64,000 nucleotides of DNA from Enterococcus nangangensis (GTDB lineage: Bacteria > Bacillota > Bacilli > Lactobacillales > Enterococcaceae): NCBI RefSeq assembly GCF_005405245.1, contig NZ_BJDR01000003.1:53835-117834 (forward strand), in the 5' to 3' direction. Every line of letters starts with the position of its first letter. The first letter of the stretch is position 1. The notes under the pieces were generated by a model. That model ran no database searches. It saw only the letters and a program-made list of their open reading frames with translations, and was not told where the DNA came from. This document shows, in pieces, positions 24,959-33,228 of the stretch. Both the position numbers and the translations under genes were made by a program.

Positions 24959-26341
24959 CTAAGCAAAATAATTTACGAATATTTTTTCATAGGTGGCAGC
25001 ATTTTGACTTTGGGGTTGAAAAATCTGACTAGCTTCCGGTGCTTGCCGCACGCCACCGGCTAAATAATATAAGCCAAAGGTGGGTTCATTTTCAGCAGCC
25101 AAGTAGCAGGTGGCATTTAAAATGTCCGCCGCCATTTGCGTCAAGGTGGCGTTTTGGAAAAAGCCCCCGCTTAAAGACAACGCCTTGGTTTCCCCCACCA
25201 TTTGTTGCAGTACTTTGAGATTCATTAAAACCCCTTCTACTAAACTGCGCGCTAAATTACTGCGGGTCACTTGCGGCGTGAAACCGCGAAACTCTGCGCT
25301 TTTTTCGTTGGACCAAAAAGGTGCCCGTTCCCCGTAAACATACGGAAAAAAACGCAGGCCGTGAGCTCCAGGCGTTGTTTCTTTTAAGTAGCCGTTCAAG
25401 GATTGATAAAAATCTTCGTGGGGGAAAAATTGTTGCTGCCCCCACGCTAAAATATTGCCACCATTATTCGTGGGTGCCCCCACCACGTATTGATTAGCTT
25501 GTAAGTAATAGCAAAAATTTTGTCCCGCCGCTTTTAAAAGCGGCGTGCTGCTAACTTTACGCACGGCCCCACTAGTACCAATCGTCAAACTATCTGGCAG
25601 ACGCGTCGCAATAAAACTCGCATAAGCTGCTAAACAACCGTCACTGGCCCCAGCCAAAACTTGCGGCTGTTGGGTCAAACCTAATTCGGTGCTGAGGGCA
25701 GCGGTTAAGGAGAAAGTTGCGGTAGTGTCCACTAATGTTGCAAGTTGGGCCATGTCTACGCCTAAATAGGCCAAAATTTCGGCGTCCCACGTTTTTTCCG
25801 CCAGATTAAATAAGCCAGTTGCCGAAGCCACTGAATAATCTAGATAGTACGCACCGCAAAAATTGTACAGCAGCCATTCTTTGATGCCGTACCAAGCAAC
25901 CTCTGCACCGTATGTTTTCGCTGCTTGAAAAAATAAAATTTTAGCAAACGGGGACATGGCATGGATAGGGGTTCCGGTTTTTAAATAAAACTTTTCGGCA
26001 AGCTCAGGATTTTTTTCTTTAAAGTTCTTTAAACAGGCCCCACTTTGTTGGTCAGACCAGAGAAAAATTTTATCTGGCGTGCTTCCATTAACCACCGGCA
26101 TTAAACTATGCATCGCCGTTGAAAAACCCAAGCCACTAATTTGGGCACGTATTTTTTTCGGTAACGCTAAGATGCCTTTTTTCACTTGCATTAAAATTTC
26201 AGCAGCCCGTTGAAAATGAGCTAAACCTTCTTGATAACTAATGACCTGCTCTTGATGCACAGCTTGCACTTGTCCTTCGTGGATGACGGTGAATTTAATC
26301 GCGGTAGTGCCCACATCAATGGCTAAAAAATAAGCTAGCAT
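24959..26341 (-). CDS. gntK: FGGY-family kinase, probable gluconokinase
   Basis: This 460-residue kinase starts with AIDVGTTAIKFTVI and has GFSTAMHSLMPV, WSDQQSG and KTGTPIHAMSPFAKI. It also has GASDGCLAAYAS and SLSGGFFQNATLTQMAADIL in the nucleotide-binding half. The TAMHS and TGTPIHxMSP motifs are typical of Gram-positive gluconate kinases (GntK) rather than glycerol or xylulose kinases. It would make 6-phosphogluconate. A gluconate permease or GntR regulator is not adjacent, so the assignment is by sequence type only. It is some 40 residues shorter than typical GntK. Confidence 0.75.
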   Translation of the reverse strand: MLAYFLAIDVGTTAIKFTVIHEGQVQAVHQEQVISYQEGLAHFQRAAEILMQVKKGILALPKKIRAQISGLGFSTAMHSLMPVVNGSTPDKIFLWSDQQSGACLKNFKEKNPELAEKFYLKTGTPIHAMSPFAKILFFQAAKTYGAEVAWYGIKEWLLYNFCGAYYLDYSVASATGLFNLAEKTWDAEILAYLGVDMAQLATLVDTTATFSLTAALSTELGLTQQPQVLAGASDGCLAAYASFIATRLPDSLTIGTSGAVRKVSSTPLLKAAGQNFCYYLQANQYVVGAPTNNGGNILAWGQQQFFPHEDFYQSLNGYLKETTPGAHGLRFFPYVYGERAPFWSNEKSAEFRGFTPQVTRSNLARSLVEGVLMNLKVLQQMVGETKALSLSGGFFQNATLTQMAADILNATCYLAAENEPTFGLYYLAGGVRQAPEASQIFQPQSQNAATYEKIFVNYFA

Positions 26342-26369
26342 CGCGTCCCTCCTAACAGTCGTTTTCTTT

Positions 26370-26398
26370 ACTGTATGCTACAACGCATAAAAAGACAA
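26370..26398 (-). promoter_or_regulatory. Promoter of the gluconokinase-DUF1905 unit
   Basis: TTGTCT-N17-TACAGT on the minus strand, about 30 bases before the start codon. Confidence 0.55.
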
Positions 26399-26416
26399 CT
26401 AAGAGTGCGTTTCTCA

Positions 26417-26452
26417 GCAAAAAAAGCGTGACGAAAAGCATCACGCTTGAAA
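26417..26452 (-). terminator. Terminator after pgmB (first copy)
   Basis: AAGCGTGA and TCACGCTT form the stem, followed by TTTTTTT on the minus strand. It is nearly identical to the terminator at 41703-41735. Confidence 0.85.
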
Positions 26453-26474
26453 AGGAGGGCAACTGATAACTAAG

Positions 26475-27119
26475 CTAAAATAATAAGTGAAAATCAAAGT
26501 GGGCTAAGTCTGGTACAATGTGATCTGCCGCTTTTAAAATTTCGGGATTGCCTACACCGACAGCAAACATTTTTCCTGCTTTAGCTGCGGCAATACCCGC
26601 GGCGGCGTCTTCAAAAACGACACAATCGGCTGGTGTTAAACTTAACTTTTCGGCGCCCACCAAAAAGACTTCTGGATCTGGCTTGGCATGATGTACGAGA
26701 TTACCATCGACAATCTCATCAAAAAGCGGTGCTAGTTCTGTTTTGGCTAAAATCAGCGGAGCATTTTTGCTGGCGGATCCTAAGGCAATTTTGACGCCGT
26801 GAGCGTGCAAATCCTTTAAAAGTTGGCGTGCCCCTGGCAAAACTTCAGCCGGTGTCATTTTTTCAATGAGGGCTACGTAACGTTGATTTTTCTCCTCAGC
26901 TAGCGCTGTCTTTTCGGCAACTGAATAGGTTTGCCGCCCTAAAGAAAGTAAAATTTCTAAGGAAGCCATACGGGAGACGCCTTTTAAACGCTCGTTGTCT
27001 GCTAAAGTAAAGGGAATCTCTAAACGTTGTGCTAGTTCTTGCCAGGCCAAAAAGTGATACTTGGCGGTGTCCACCAAGACCCCATCTAAATCAAAAAGGG
27101 CACCGTGATATTTTTTCAT
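26475..27119 (-). CDS. pgmB: Beta-phosphoglucomutase (first copy)
   Basis: This 214-residue HAD-superfamily enzyme converts beta-glucose 1-phosphate to glucose 6-phosphate. Visible motifs are the nucleophile motif FDLDGVLVDTAKYHF (Asp about 11 and 13), the cap motif RLKGVSRMASLEILL, GSASKNAP (motif II) and KPDPEVF with FEDAAAGI (motifs III/IV). Beta-glucose 1-phosphate is the product of the inverting GH65 phosphorylases encoded at 37-44 kb. Its start overlaps the YesL stop (ATGA). It belongs to the importer operon starting at 31324. A second copy lies at 54779. Confidence 0.95.
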   Translation of the reverse strand: MKKYHGALFDLDGVLVDTAKYHFLAWQELAQRLEIPFTLADNERLKGVSRMASLEILLSLGRQTYSVAEKTALAEEKNQRYVALIEKMTPAEVLPGARQLLKDLHAHGVKIALGSASKNAPLILAKTELAPLFDEIVDGNLVHHAKPDPEVFLVGAEKLSLTPADCVVFEDAAAGIAAAKAGKMFAVGVGNPEILKAADHIVPDLAHFDFHLLF

Positions 27120-27769
27120 GCTTGCTTCACTCCTTTGGTATTTTGTTGATCCCCCCAGTCAAAGATTTTTTTAATGAGGAGACTATTGAGGAGGGCCACT
27201 AAGGCAAAACCGCCAAAAGTACAAAAGTAAATAGCCGTAAGTAAGCGATCAGGTGTACTTAACGCGAGGTAAATCAAGCCTCCGTTTACTAATACGAGTA
27301 AAATAGCTTTTAGAAAATTATTTAAAGCCAGTAAGAAAACATTTTTAATCGTTTGGCGTAAAGAATCAGCATAACGCCCCAAATAAGAAAAGCCTAGGGT
27401 AAGCAATAAGAGCCATGCTCCACAAAAGGGGGCTAAAATACCCAAACCGATAACTTTAATTACGGCGGTTTGTTGCCACATTAAAATTCCGTCTAAACTA
27501 AAAACAGCCAAAAGTAAAATAAGCGGGATGAAGAGGGTCGTAGCTTGTTTAAAGTTTTGGCGAAACGTTTGAAAATAAGTAAGGGTCAGCTGCCCGCCTT
27601 GTCCCCGCAAGAGACGTTGACAGCAGGCGTAAAGACTCGTTAAGGAAGCGCCAATCGTCACTAAGGGTAAGCTGGTGAGGATAAAAAGGACATTAAGTAA
27701 AACTAAATCTGTCAGCCGGGTCAGTAAACGGATGATGGGACTTTCTAAAGACATCATTTTAGCAAACAT
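27116..27769 (-). CDS. YesL-like membrane protein (DUF624), second copy
   Basis: This 217-residue protein has about five hydrophobic segments (near 20-45, 70-90, 95-125, 140-165 and 175-200) and belongs to DUF624. It occupies the same place after the binding-protein gene as the YesL at 963-1637. Role unknown; presumed importer accessory. A stem-loop separates it from the upstream lipoprotein gene, and it overlaps pgmB by four bases, so it is translationally coupled to pgmB. Confidence 0.78.
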   Translation of the reverse strand: MFAKMMSLESPIIRLLTRLTDLVLLNVLFILTSLPLVTIGASLTSLYACCQRLLRGQGGQLTLTYFQTFRQNFKQATTLFIPLILLLAVFSLDGILMWQQTAVIKVIGLGILAPFCGAWLLLLTLGFSYLGRYADSLRQTIKNVFLLALNNFLKAILLVLVNGGLIYLALSTPDRLLTAIYFCTFGGFALVALLNSLLIKKIFDWGDQQNTKGVKQA

Positions 27770-27812
27770 GGTGCATCCTTCCTTTCTATAGTTCGCAATT
27801 ATTTTACTATGT

Positions 27813-27845
27813 AAGAAGAGGTTGGCTAGGACACAACCTCTTCAG
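27813..27845 (-). repeat. Stem-loop between binding-protein gene and YesL
   Basis: GAAGAGGTTG (27815-27824) and CAACCTCTTC (27834-27843) form a perfect 10-bp stem directly after the lipoprotein stop. On the transcribed strand there is no strong T-run, so mRNA stabilisation or partial attenuation is more likely than full termination. Confidence 0.7.
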
Positions 27846-27850
27846 TTTTT

Positions 27851-29431
27851 TTATTCCCCTACCGTTTTCACGTAACGATCGTAGGCGTCATTTTGAATTT
27901 GCATAAAGTCTTTAATTCCCATACTGTCTAATTGCTTCAAGTAGTCGGCCCATTCTTCTTCCACGCCGCCTTCGACAATCCATTTAGAAGCCATTTGCGT
28001 CACGTAAGAAGAAATATCCACGTAAATAGAAGAGAGTTTGCTAAGTTCTTCATTGGAATACGTTACGTTAGGGAAGCCTGGTAAAGCATATTCATTAACT
28101 TCGGCGTCTAATTTCAGTTTCAAACCGTCCCCTTGCGTATCGTCAATGGTTACCCGATCATTGAAGCCATCTTCAATATACTTCGGACCAAAGTCCCGTA
28201 AAGAGTTAATCCAAGCCCAAGAGTCGGCAGATTCATCATTTTGTGGTGGTAAAACTTGATAGTTATCCCCATCTTTTTCTGTTCCGATACCAAAGGACCC
28301 ATAATAGGTTTGAATGCTGGCATCATCCGTGTAGAAGCTATCGGCCCATTTCAAAAGAGCAGCGGGATCTTCACAAGCGGTGGTCACCATAAACTCATTC
28401 CGACCGTAGTTATAATGGTCTGGGTCAGAGAAAACGTAACGATTGCCATCAGGTCCAGCAAGTGGCGTTAAAGCGACATATTCATCGGCGTGTAAACCAA
28501 AAGTTGCATCGGCGGTCCAACCTACTGAAACACCTACTAAGGAGACATCTTTATCCATCCGTTTTGCATCAGACATGGATTGGTCTTGAGTGAATAATTC
28601 TGAATCAATTAACCCTTTGGCATAAGCATCATGCATCCAGGCAATACCGTCTTTATAGCTATCTTCAGTCCGTAAGTAAACAGGTTTGTCATCTTTTAAG
28701 GACATTTCATACGTGCCGTCAATCCCTAAACGGTTATCAAAAGGTAAAATAAAGCTGAAGGTTGGATCAAAGTTCCCGGCACCGTAAGGAATTTCATCGT
28801 TGACATCGCCATTGCCGTTGGCGTCTTGTTCTTTAAAGGCGGTTAAGACATTGATAAAGTCTTCATAAGTGTCTGGCATCTCTAAGCCTAAGTTGTCTAA
28901 CCATTGTTTGTTAATAAATAATTGGTTAGCAATTTCTGGCCGCATTGGTAATTTTTTAGGTAAGCTGTAAATATGGCCATCTGGGGAAGTAATTAAGGCT
29001 TTAAGTTTAGGTTCCTTAGCTAAGGCGGCTGACAAGTTAGGCATATCTTTTTCAATATATTCATCTAAAGCGATAAACATTCCTTGGTTTTGCGCTAATT
29101 CAGCATCGGTTAAGGTAATGGAGCCTAAGAAAGCGTCAGGTAAATCACCACCGGCTAAGAGCACCGCTTTTTTATCGCCCCAATCGGCATTTACATAAAC
29201 ATCCCAGTTAATCTTGACACCAGCATCTTTGGCACTTTCCTCTAAGAAACCTTTTTGGAAATCATCCCCCCAGTCACTCCAACGTACGGTGGTGACTTTA
29301 AAGGACTCTTCTGACTTACTACCACTTTCGTCTGTTTTTTTAGCGTCATCACTACCGCTAGAGCAAGCAGCTAGTGTACCTAATGCGGCACAAGATAAAA
29401 GCAAAGCACCAAATTTTTTCCGTGTGTTCAT
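27851..29431 (-). CDS. Oligosaccharide ABC importer, solute-binding lipoprotein (LplA-like), second system
   Basis: This 526-residue lipoprotein has a signal ending LGTLAAC (Cys23) and an acidic/Ser-rich linker. Its length and its LplB/LplC partners place it in the LplA/YtcQ group. It contains an Asp/Asn-rich stretch (DANGNGDVNDE), a loop resembling a calcium-binding motif. Neighbouring pgmB, two GH65 phosphorylases and a GH31 glucosidase suggest the ligand is an alpha-gluco-oligosaccharide. Kojibiose- or nigerose-type sugars are attractive candidates because maltodextrin has its own importer at 44.9-48.4 kb. The ligand is inferred. Confidence 0.87.
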   Translation of the reverse strand: MNTRKKFGALLLSCAALGTLAACSSGSDDAKKTDESGSKSEESFKVTTVRWSDWGDDFQKGFLEESAKDAGVKINWDVYVNADWGDKKAVLLAGGDLPDAFLGSITLTDAELAQNQGMFIALDEYIEKDMPNLSAALAKEPKLKALITSPDGHIYSLPKKLPMRPEIANQLFINKQWLDNLGLEMPDTYEDFINVLTAFKEQDANGNGDVNDEIPYGAGNFDPTFSFILPFDNRLGIDGTYEMSLKDDKPVYLRTEDSYKDGIAWMHDAYAKGLIDSELFTQDQSMSDAKRMDKDVSLVGVSVGWTADATFGLHADEYVALTPLAGPDGNRYVFSDPDHYNYGRNEFMVTTACEDPAALLKWADSFYTDDASIQTYYGSFGIGTEKDGDNYQVLPPQNDESADSWAWINSLRDFGPKYIEDGFNDRVTIDDTQGDGLKLKLDAEVNEYALPGFPNVTYSNEELSKLSSIYVDISSYVTQMASKWIVEGGVEEEWADYLKQLDSMGIKDFMQIQNDAYDRYVKTVGE

Positions 29432-29449
29432 CTTTTTTCCTCCTAAAAT

Positions 29450-30364
29450 TTATTCTTTGATCGCACCAATCATGACCCCTTGGTTGAAATACTTTTGTAA
29501 AAATGGATAAAGCATCATGATAGGCGCGGTTGAGACCACAATCGCTGCATATTTCATCATATCTGCTGTTGCCCGCAATTCAGAAGCGAGACTCCCGGAA
29601 ACTTGCGTTTGCAACATTTGATTGTTAATCAATAAGCGCCGTAAAATCAATTGTAACGGTTGCAGATTTTCATCTTGCAAATAAATTAAAGCGTTGAACC
29701 AAGAATTCCAAATGCCTACTGCGGTCCACAAGCCAATTACAGCTAAAATGGCTTTAGACAAAGGTAAAACGATACTGGTTAAATAGCGAATCGTGCTACA
29801 ACCATCAATTTGTGCTGCCTCCCACAGCCCCTCTGGAATACTGTTGTTGAAAAAAGTACGCGCCACAATAATGTTGTAGCTAGAGACGGAAAAAGGAATC
29901 ACCATTACCCAAAAATTATTGAGTAAGCCTACTGCCTTAACCGTTAAATAAATAGGAATCAAGCCCCCACTCACAAACATGGGGATCACAAAAACCAAAG
30001 CGATAAACTTGCGCCCGTATAAATCTTTCCGCGAAAGGGCGTAACCGGCGGGAATATTCACGAGTAAAGCAAAGAGTGTTCCGGCAACGGTGTATAAAAT
30101 CGTATTGAGATAACTACGCCAAATTAAGGACTGTTCAAATAGTTTTTGATACCCGTCTAAGCGCCACTCTTGCGGCCAAAACCAAATGCGGCCGTTTGCC
30201 ACATCAGAAGGATCACTGAAGGAGGCAATAATTACAAACCATAGAGGATAAACAATCAATAAAATCAGCAAGATAGCAATGCCATAGATGAAAATATCGA
30301 AAACTACTTCATTTTTTGTTTTTTTACTGTGGGTTTTGCGTTTGTTACGACTAGCAATTTCCAT
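29450..30364 (-). CDS. Oligosaccharide ABC importer permease (LplC-like), second system
   Basis: This 304-residue permease has a basic N-terminus (SRNKRKTHSKKTKNE), six transmembrane segments and an EAA loop (GLWEAAQIDGCSTIRYLTSI). The C-terminus FNQGVMIGAIKE is typical of LplC/YtcP subunits. It lies between the LplB-like permease (15-base gap) and the binding protein (18-base gap). Confidence 0.9.
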   Translation of the reverse strand: MEIASRNKRKTHSKKTKNEVVFDIFIYGIAILLILLIVYPLWFVIIASFSDPSDVANGRIWFWPQEWRLDGYQKLFEQSLIWRSYLNTILYTVAGTLFALLVNIPAGYALSRKDLYGRKFIALVFVIPMFVSGGLIPIYLTVKAVGLLNNFWVMVIPFSVSSYNIIVARTFFNNSIPEGLWEAAQIDGCSTIRYLTSIVLPLSKAILAVIGLWTAVGIWNSWFNALIYLQDENLQPLQLILRRLLINNQMLQTQVSGSLASELRATADMMKYAAIVVSTAPIMMLYPFLQKYFNQGVMIGAIKE

Positions 30365-30379
30365 GATGTTTCTCCTCTC

Positions 30380-31324
30380 TTAAAATAGTCCGGTCTTGGT
30401 AGTGCGGCGGGAAAGCCAGTTAACGAAAAAGAGAATCAAGACGTTAACGACGGTATTAAACAGGCCAATAGCGGTGGAGAGGCTGTACTGGAAGTTTTGC
30501 AGACCCACTTTATACACATAAGTGGAAATAATTTCACTGCCTTGTAAGTTTAAAGGATTTTGCAACAGCAAGACTTTTTCAAAACCGACATTGAGTAATC
30601 CTCCTGCCCGTAAGATTAATAAAATCATCGCTGTGGGTAGCAATAAAGGTAAATCAATATTCCAAATTTTTTGCAGTCGAGACGCACCGTCCATCGTTGC
30701 CGCTTCATAATAAGTAGGATCAATGGCGGATAAAGCTGCTAAGAAAATAATACTGTCCCAGCCTACGTGTTGCCAAACATCACTCCAAACGTAAACGTCA
30801 GCAAAGCGCGTAGCGTTAGAAAGTAGTTGCGGCATGTTTAACCCGAAAATTTTTAAGAAGTTGGCAATTAAGCCACTGTTAGGGGATAAAAAGAGTAACA
30901 ACATCCCACACATCACCATGGTGGAAATAAAGTGGGGTAAATACGTGGTTACTTGAAAAAACTTTTTAAATTTTTCTGCGCGAATTTGATTACAGATTAA
31001 CGCTAAAACAATCGGGAGGGGAAAACCCACCACAATACTGTAAATCGAAATCTTCAAGGTATTTTTTAAGGTGACGCCAAATTGAAATGAGTTAAAATAT
31101 TGGATAAAGTGCTTGAAGCCTACCCACGGGCTATCGAGAATTCCTAAAGCCGGCGAGTAATCCTTAAAGGCAATCATTAAGCCCCCCATCGGTACATAAG
31201 CAAAGACGATTAACAAGATGATGGATGGTAACAGTAACGCATATAACGGCAAGCTGGGCTTAATTTTTTTCTTAAAGGTTAACCACCTGCCTTGACTCAC
31301 TGGTTTTTCTGAAGCTTTTTCCAT
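30380..31324 (-). CDS. Oligosaccharide ABC importer permease (LplB-like), second system
   Basis: This 314-residue permease is the first gene of the importer-pgmB operon. It has six transmembrane segments and an EAA loop (YYEAATMDGASRLQKIWNID). It pairs with the LplC-like protein. The operon is divergent from yesM/yesN-like genes across a 228-base region holding a cre-like site and candidate activator repeats, so the two-component system probably controls it. Confidence 0.9.
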   Translation of the reverse strand: MEKASEKPVSQGRWLTFKKKIKPSLPLYALLLPSIILLIVFAYVPMGGLMIAFKDYSPALGILDSPWVGFKHFIQYFNSFQFGVTLKNTLKISIYSIVVGFPLPIVLALICNQIRAEKFKKFFQVTTYLPHFISTMVMCGMLLLFLSPNSGLIANFLKIFGLNMPQLLSNATRFADVYVWSDVWQHVGWDSIIFLAALSAIDPTYYEAATMDGASRLQKIWNIDLPLLLPTAMILLILRAGGLLNVGFEKVLLLQNPLNLQGSEIISTYVYKVGLQNFQYSLSTAIGLFNTVVNVLILFFVNWLSRRTTKTGLF

Positions 31325-31348
31325 TTTGCTCTCCTCCTTTCACTATTT

Positions 31349-31377
31349 AGTATACTGAGGAGGTCCTTTTTCAGATA
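31349..31377 (-). promoter_or_regulatory. Weak promoter of the second LplB-type operon
   Basis: A good -10 (TATACT) has at the 17-base position only TATCTG as a -35. A poor -35 fits a promoter that needs an activator, presumably the adjacent AraC-type response regulator. Confidence 0.5.
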
Positions 31378-31383
31378 GTGTTT

Positions 31384-31398
31384 TTGAAAGCGTTTTTA
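31384..31398. promoter_or_regulatory. cre-like site between importer operon and two-component genes
   Basis: TTGAAAGCGTTTTTA matches the cre consensus at all but one position and lies just upstream of the weak leftward promoter. Confidence 0.55.
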
Positions 31399-31404
31399 TG
31401 TACA

Positions 31405-31497
31405 ATTCCGATTCTTCCAAGAAAAAAATGTTTTAAAAGTTGGTGAGTAAGTACTATTCCGCTATTTTCGACGATTTTAGTCAAATGATATCGGAAT
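31405..31497. promoter_or_regulatory. Repeated ATTCCG motifs, possible response-regulator sites
   Basis: ATTCCG occurs at 31405-31410 and 31456-31461, and inverted as CGGAAT at 31492-31497. They lie in the divergent control region. Direct or inverted repeats at such spacing are common for AraC-type activators, but this is a pattern observation only. Confidence 0.3.
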
Positions 31498-31552
31498 ATT
31501 ACCATGTAGGATGGCGCGCCTTAAGGTATACTTATGATAAGGAGGCAGCGTT

Positions 31553-33226
31553 ATGAAAAATTTCCGTTTGGGCACTACCAATCGTTCCCTTGATTACTAT
31601 GCAAAATCCTTAATTTTTTTACTGATTCCCATTCTCTTTGTCAACATTACTTTAAGTTGGTTGAGTATTACGACGATTAAAAAACAAAATTTAGACAACG
31701 TTTCCGGCTCCATTAATATTTATGCCGGTTCCTTACAGCGGGAGTTAACCGCCATTGACCATTTTATGTTTTGGTCAGTTCTTCATGAAACTTCCTTAAA
31801 TAATTTAGCAGAGGGCAAAAATTACTACGAGTACTCTAAAGCTACCCAAGGGCTCCGCACACGCCTCAACGACTTTGAATATTCCCTGACAAATAATTAT
31901 ACCTTCTTTGCGCAAATTCAAAATAAGAATCTTTTCGTCAACGCCTCCTCTTTAAAAATGAGTTACCAAACTTTCCAAATTTTTAAAGCTCATTTTCAAG
32001 ATACGGAATTAAAAACTACTTCTTCTAGTGTGAACGTTTGGGAAGAACTGAAAGTCAATGGCGAAGATTACTTACTACGTACCGTCGTTTATCAAAACAA
32101 GGCCCTCCACGCCGTCATTGCTGTTGATGATATTTTAGAGCCTTTACGGAGTATGAATATCGGCAAGAATGGGATCGTCAGTATCGAAAAGCCGCAAGGA
32201 CAAGCGAATAACTTATTTAAAGGACTTTTAGGCAATCATCTTTTTTCCTATCCGAAAGAACAAACCAGCTTACCTTTCCCCATTTATGTCTTAATCGATT
32301 ATCCCGGCGCGTTTAAAAATATGTTGCTGCTTCAATTTGTCATTTTATTGATTCCTATCTTAATTGGGGTTTTAGCGCTAGTAATTTTATTTTATGTCCG
32401 CCGCAACGTCATTAAGCCGGTGAAACGGTTTACCGATCGCATTATTCGTGTTTCCAAAGAAGAGCCCATCGCCTTAAGTGATGAGAGTATTACCGAGTTG
32501 AAAGATGTCAATGATGAAATTACCAATATGGTGCGGGAAATGCAGAGCTTGCGAATTGACGTTTATGAAGCCGAACTGGCCCAAAAACGGATTGATTTAA
32601 ACTTCCTCCGTTCACAAATTCAGCCGCATTTTTATTTGAATATTTTATCCACTATTCACAGTATGGTAAATACTGGGAACTATGAGGAAATCGAGCAGCT
32701 TTCTCTCGCCACTTCCAAGTATCTCCGCTATTTATTTAGTTCCAGTCAAGACTTTGTAGCTTTAGATCAGGAGTTGAAGCACATTGAAGATTATTTAAGT
32801 ATTCAAAAGTTACGCTATGGCGATGCTTTTCATTTTTATTTGAAAATTAATCCCGCTTTACGGGCTACCGGTGTCCCCCCGCTATTATTGCAAACCTTTA
32901 TCGAAAATAGCGTGAAACATTCTTACTCTGGTGATCAATCGTTAGTGATTGATATGAACATTAACTATGCCAATACTGCCCGCAGCCATTTAAGCATCGT
33001 CATTAAAGATAATGGTCCTGGTTTCCCTGAAGAAGTGTTGACAAAACTGCAGCACAAAGAATCCTTAATCACAGCAGACGGGAAACATATTGGTCTTACG
33101 AATACCTTAGAGCGTTTAGACTTATTGTACGGCCACCAAAACTATCAATTAACCTTTAAAAATCAAGTGGGCCACGGTGCCTTAATTCAACTTATCTTGC
33201 CCTTACACCCTATGAAGGAGGAATAA
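31553..33226 (+). CDS. Sensor histidine kinase (YesM-like)
   Basis: This 557-residue membrane kinase has transmembrane segments at about 19-39 and 257-282 flanking an extracellular sensor. A HAMP-like linker (about 283-335), a His_kinase domain with QIQPHFYLNILSTIHS (His359) and a C-terminal HATPase domain with FIENSVKHS (N box) and DNGPGFP (G1 box) follow. This is the LytS/YesM class that senses oligosaccharides and phosphorylates AraC-type response regulators. It starts with ATG after AAGGAGG and is two bases from the response-regulator gene. Divergence from the importer operon suggests it reports availability of that importer's substrate. Confidence 0.92.
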   Translation: MKNFRLGTTNRSLDYYAKSLIFLLIPILFVNITLSWLSITTIKKQNLDNVSGSINIYAGSLQRELTAIDHFMFWSVLHETSLNNLAEGKNYYEYSKATQGLRTRLNDFEYSLTNNYTFFAQIQNKNLFVNASSLKMSYQTFQIFKAHFQDTELKTTSSSVNVWEELKVNGEDYLLRTVVYQNKALHAVIAVDDILEPLRSMNIGKNGIVSIEKPQGQANNLFKGLLGNHLFSYPKEQTSLPFPIYVLIDYPGAFKNMLLLQFVILLIPILIGVLALVILFYVRRNVIKPVKRFTDRIIRVSKEEPIALSDESITELKDVNDEITNMVREMQSLRIDVYEAELAQKRIDLNFLRSQIQPHFYLNILSTIHSMVNTGNYEEIEQLSLATSKYLRYLFSSSQDFVALDQELKHIEDYLSIQKLRYGDAFHFYLKINPALRATGVPPLLLQTFIENSVKHSYSGDQSLVIDMNINYANTARSHLSIVIKDNGPGFPEEVLTKLQHKESLITADGKHIGLTNTLERLDLLYGHQNYQLTFKNQVGHGALIQLILPLHPMKEE

Positions 33227-33228
33227 CA

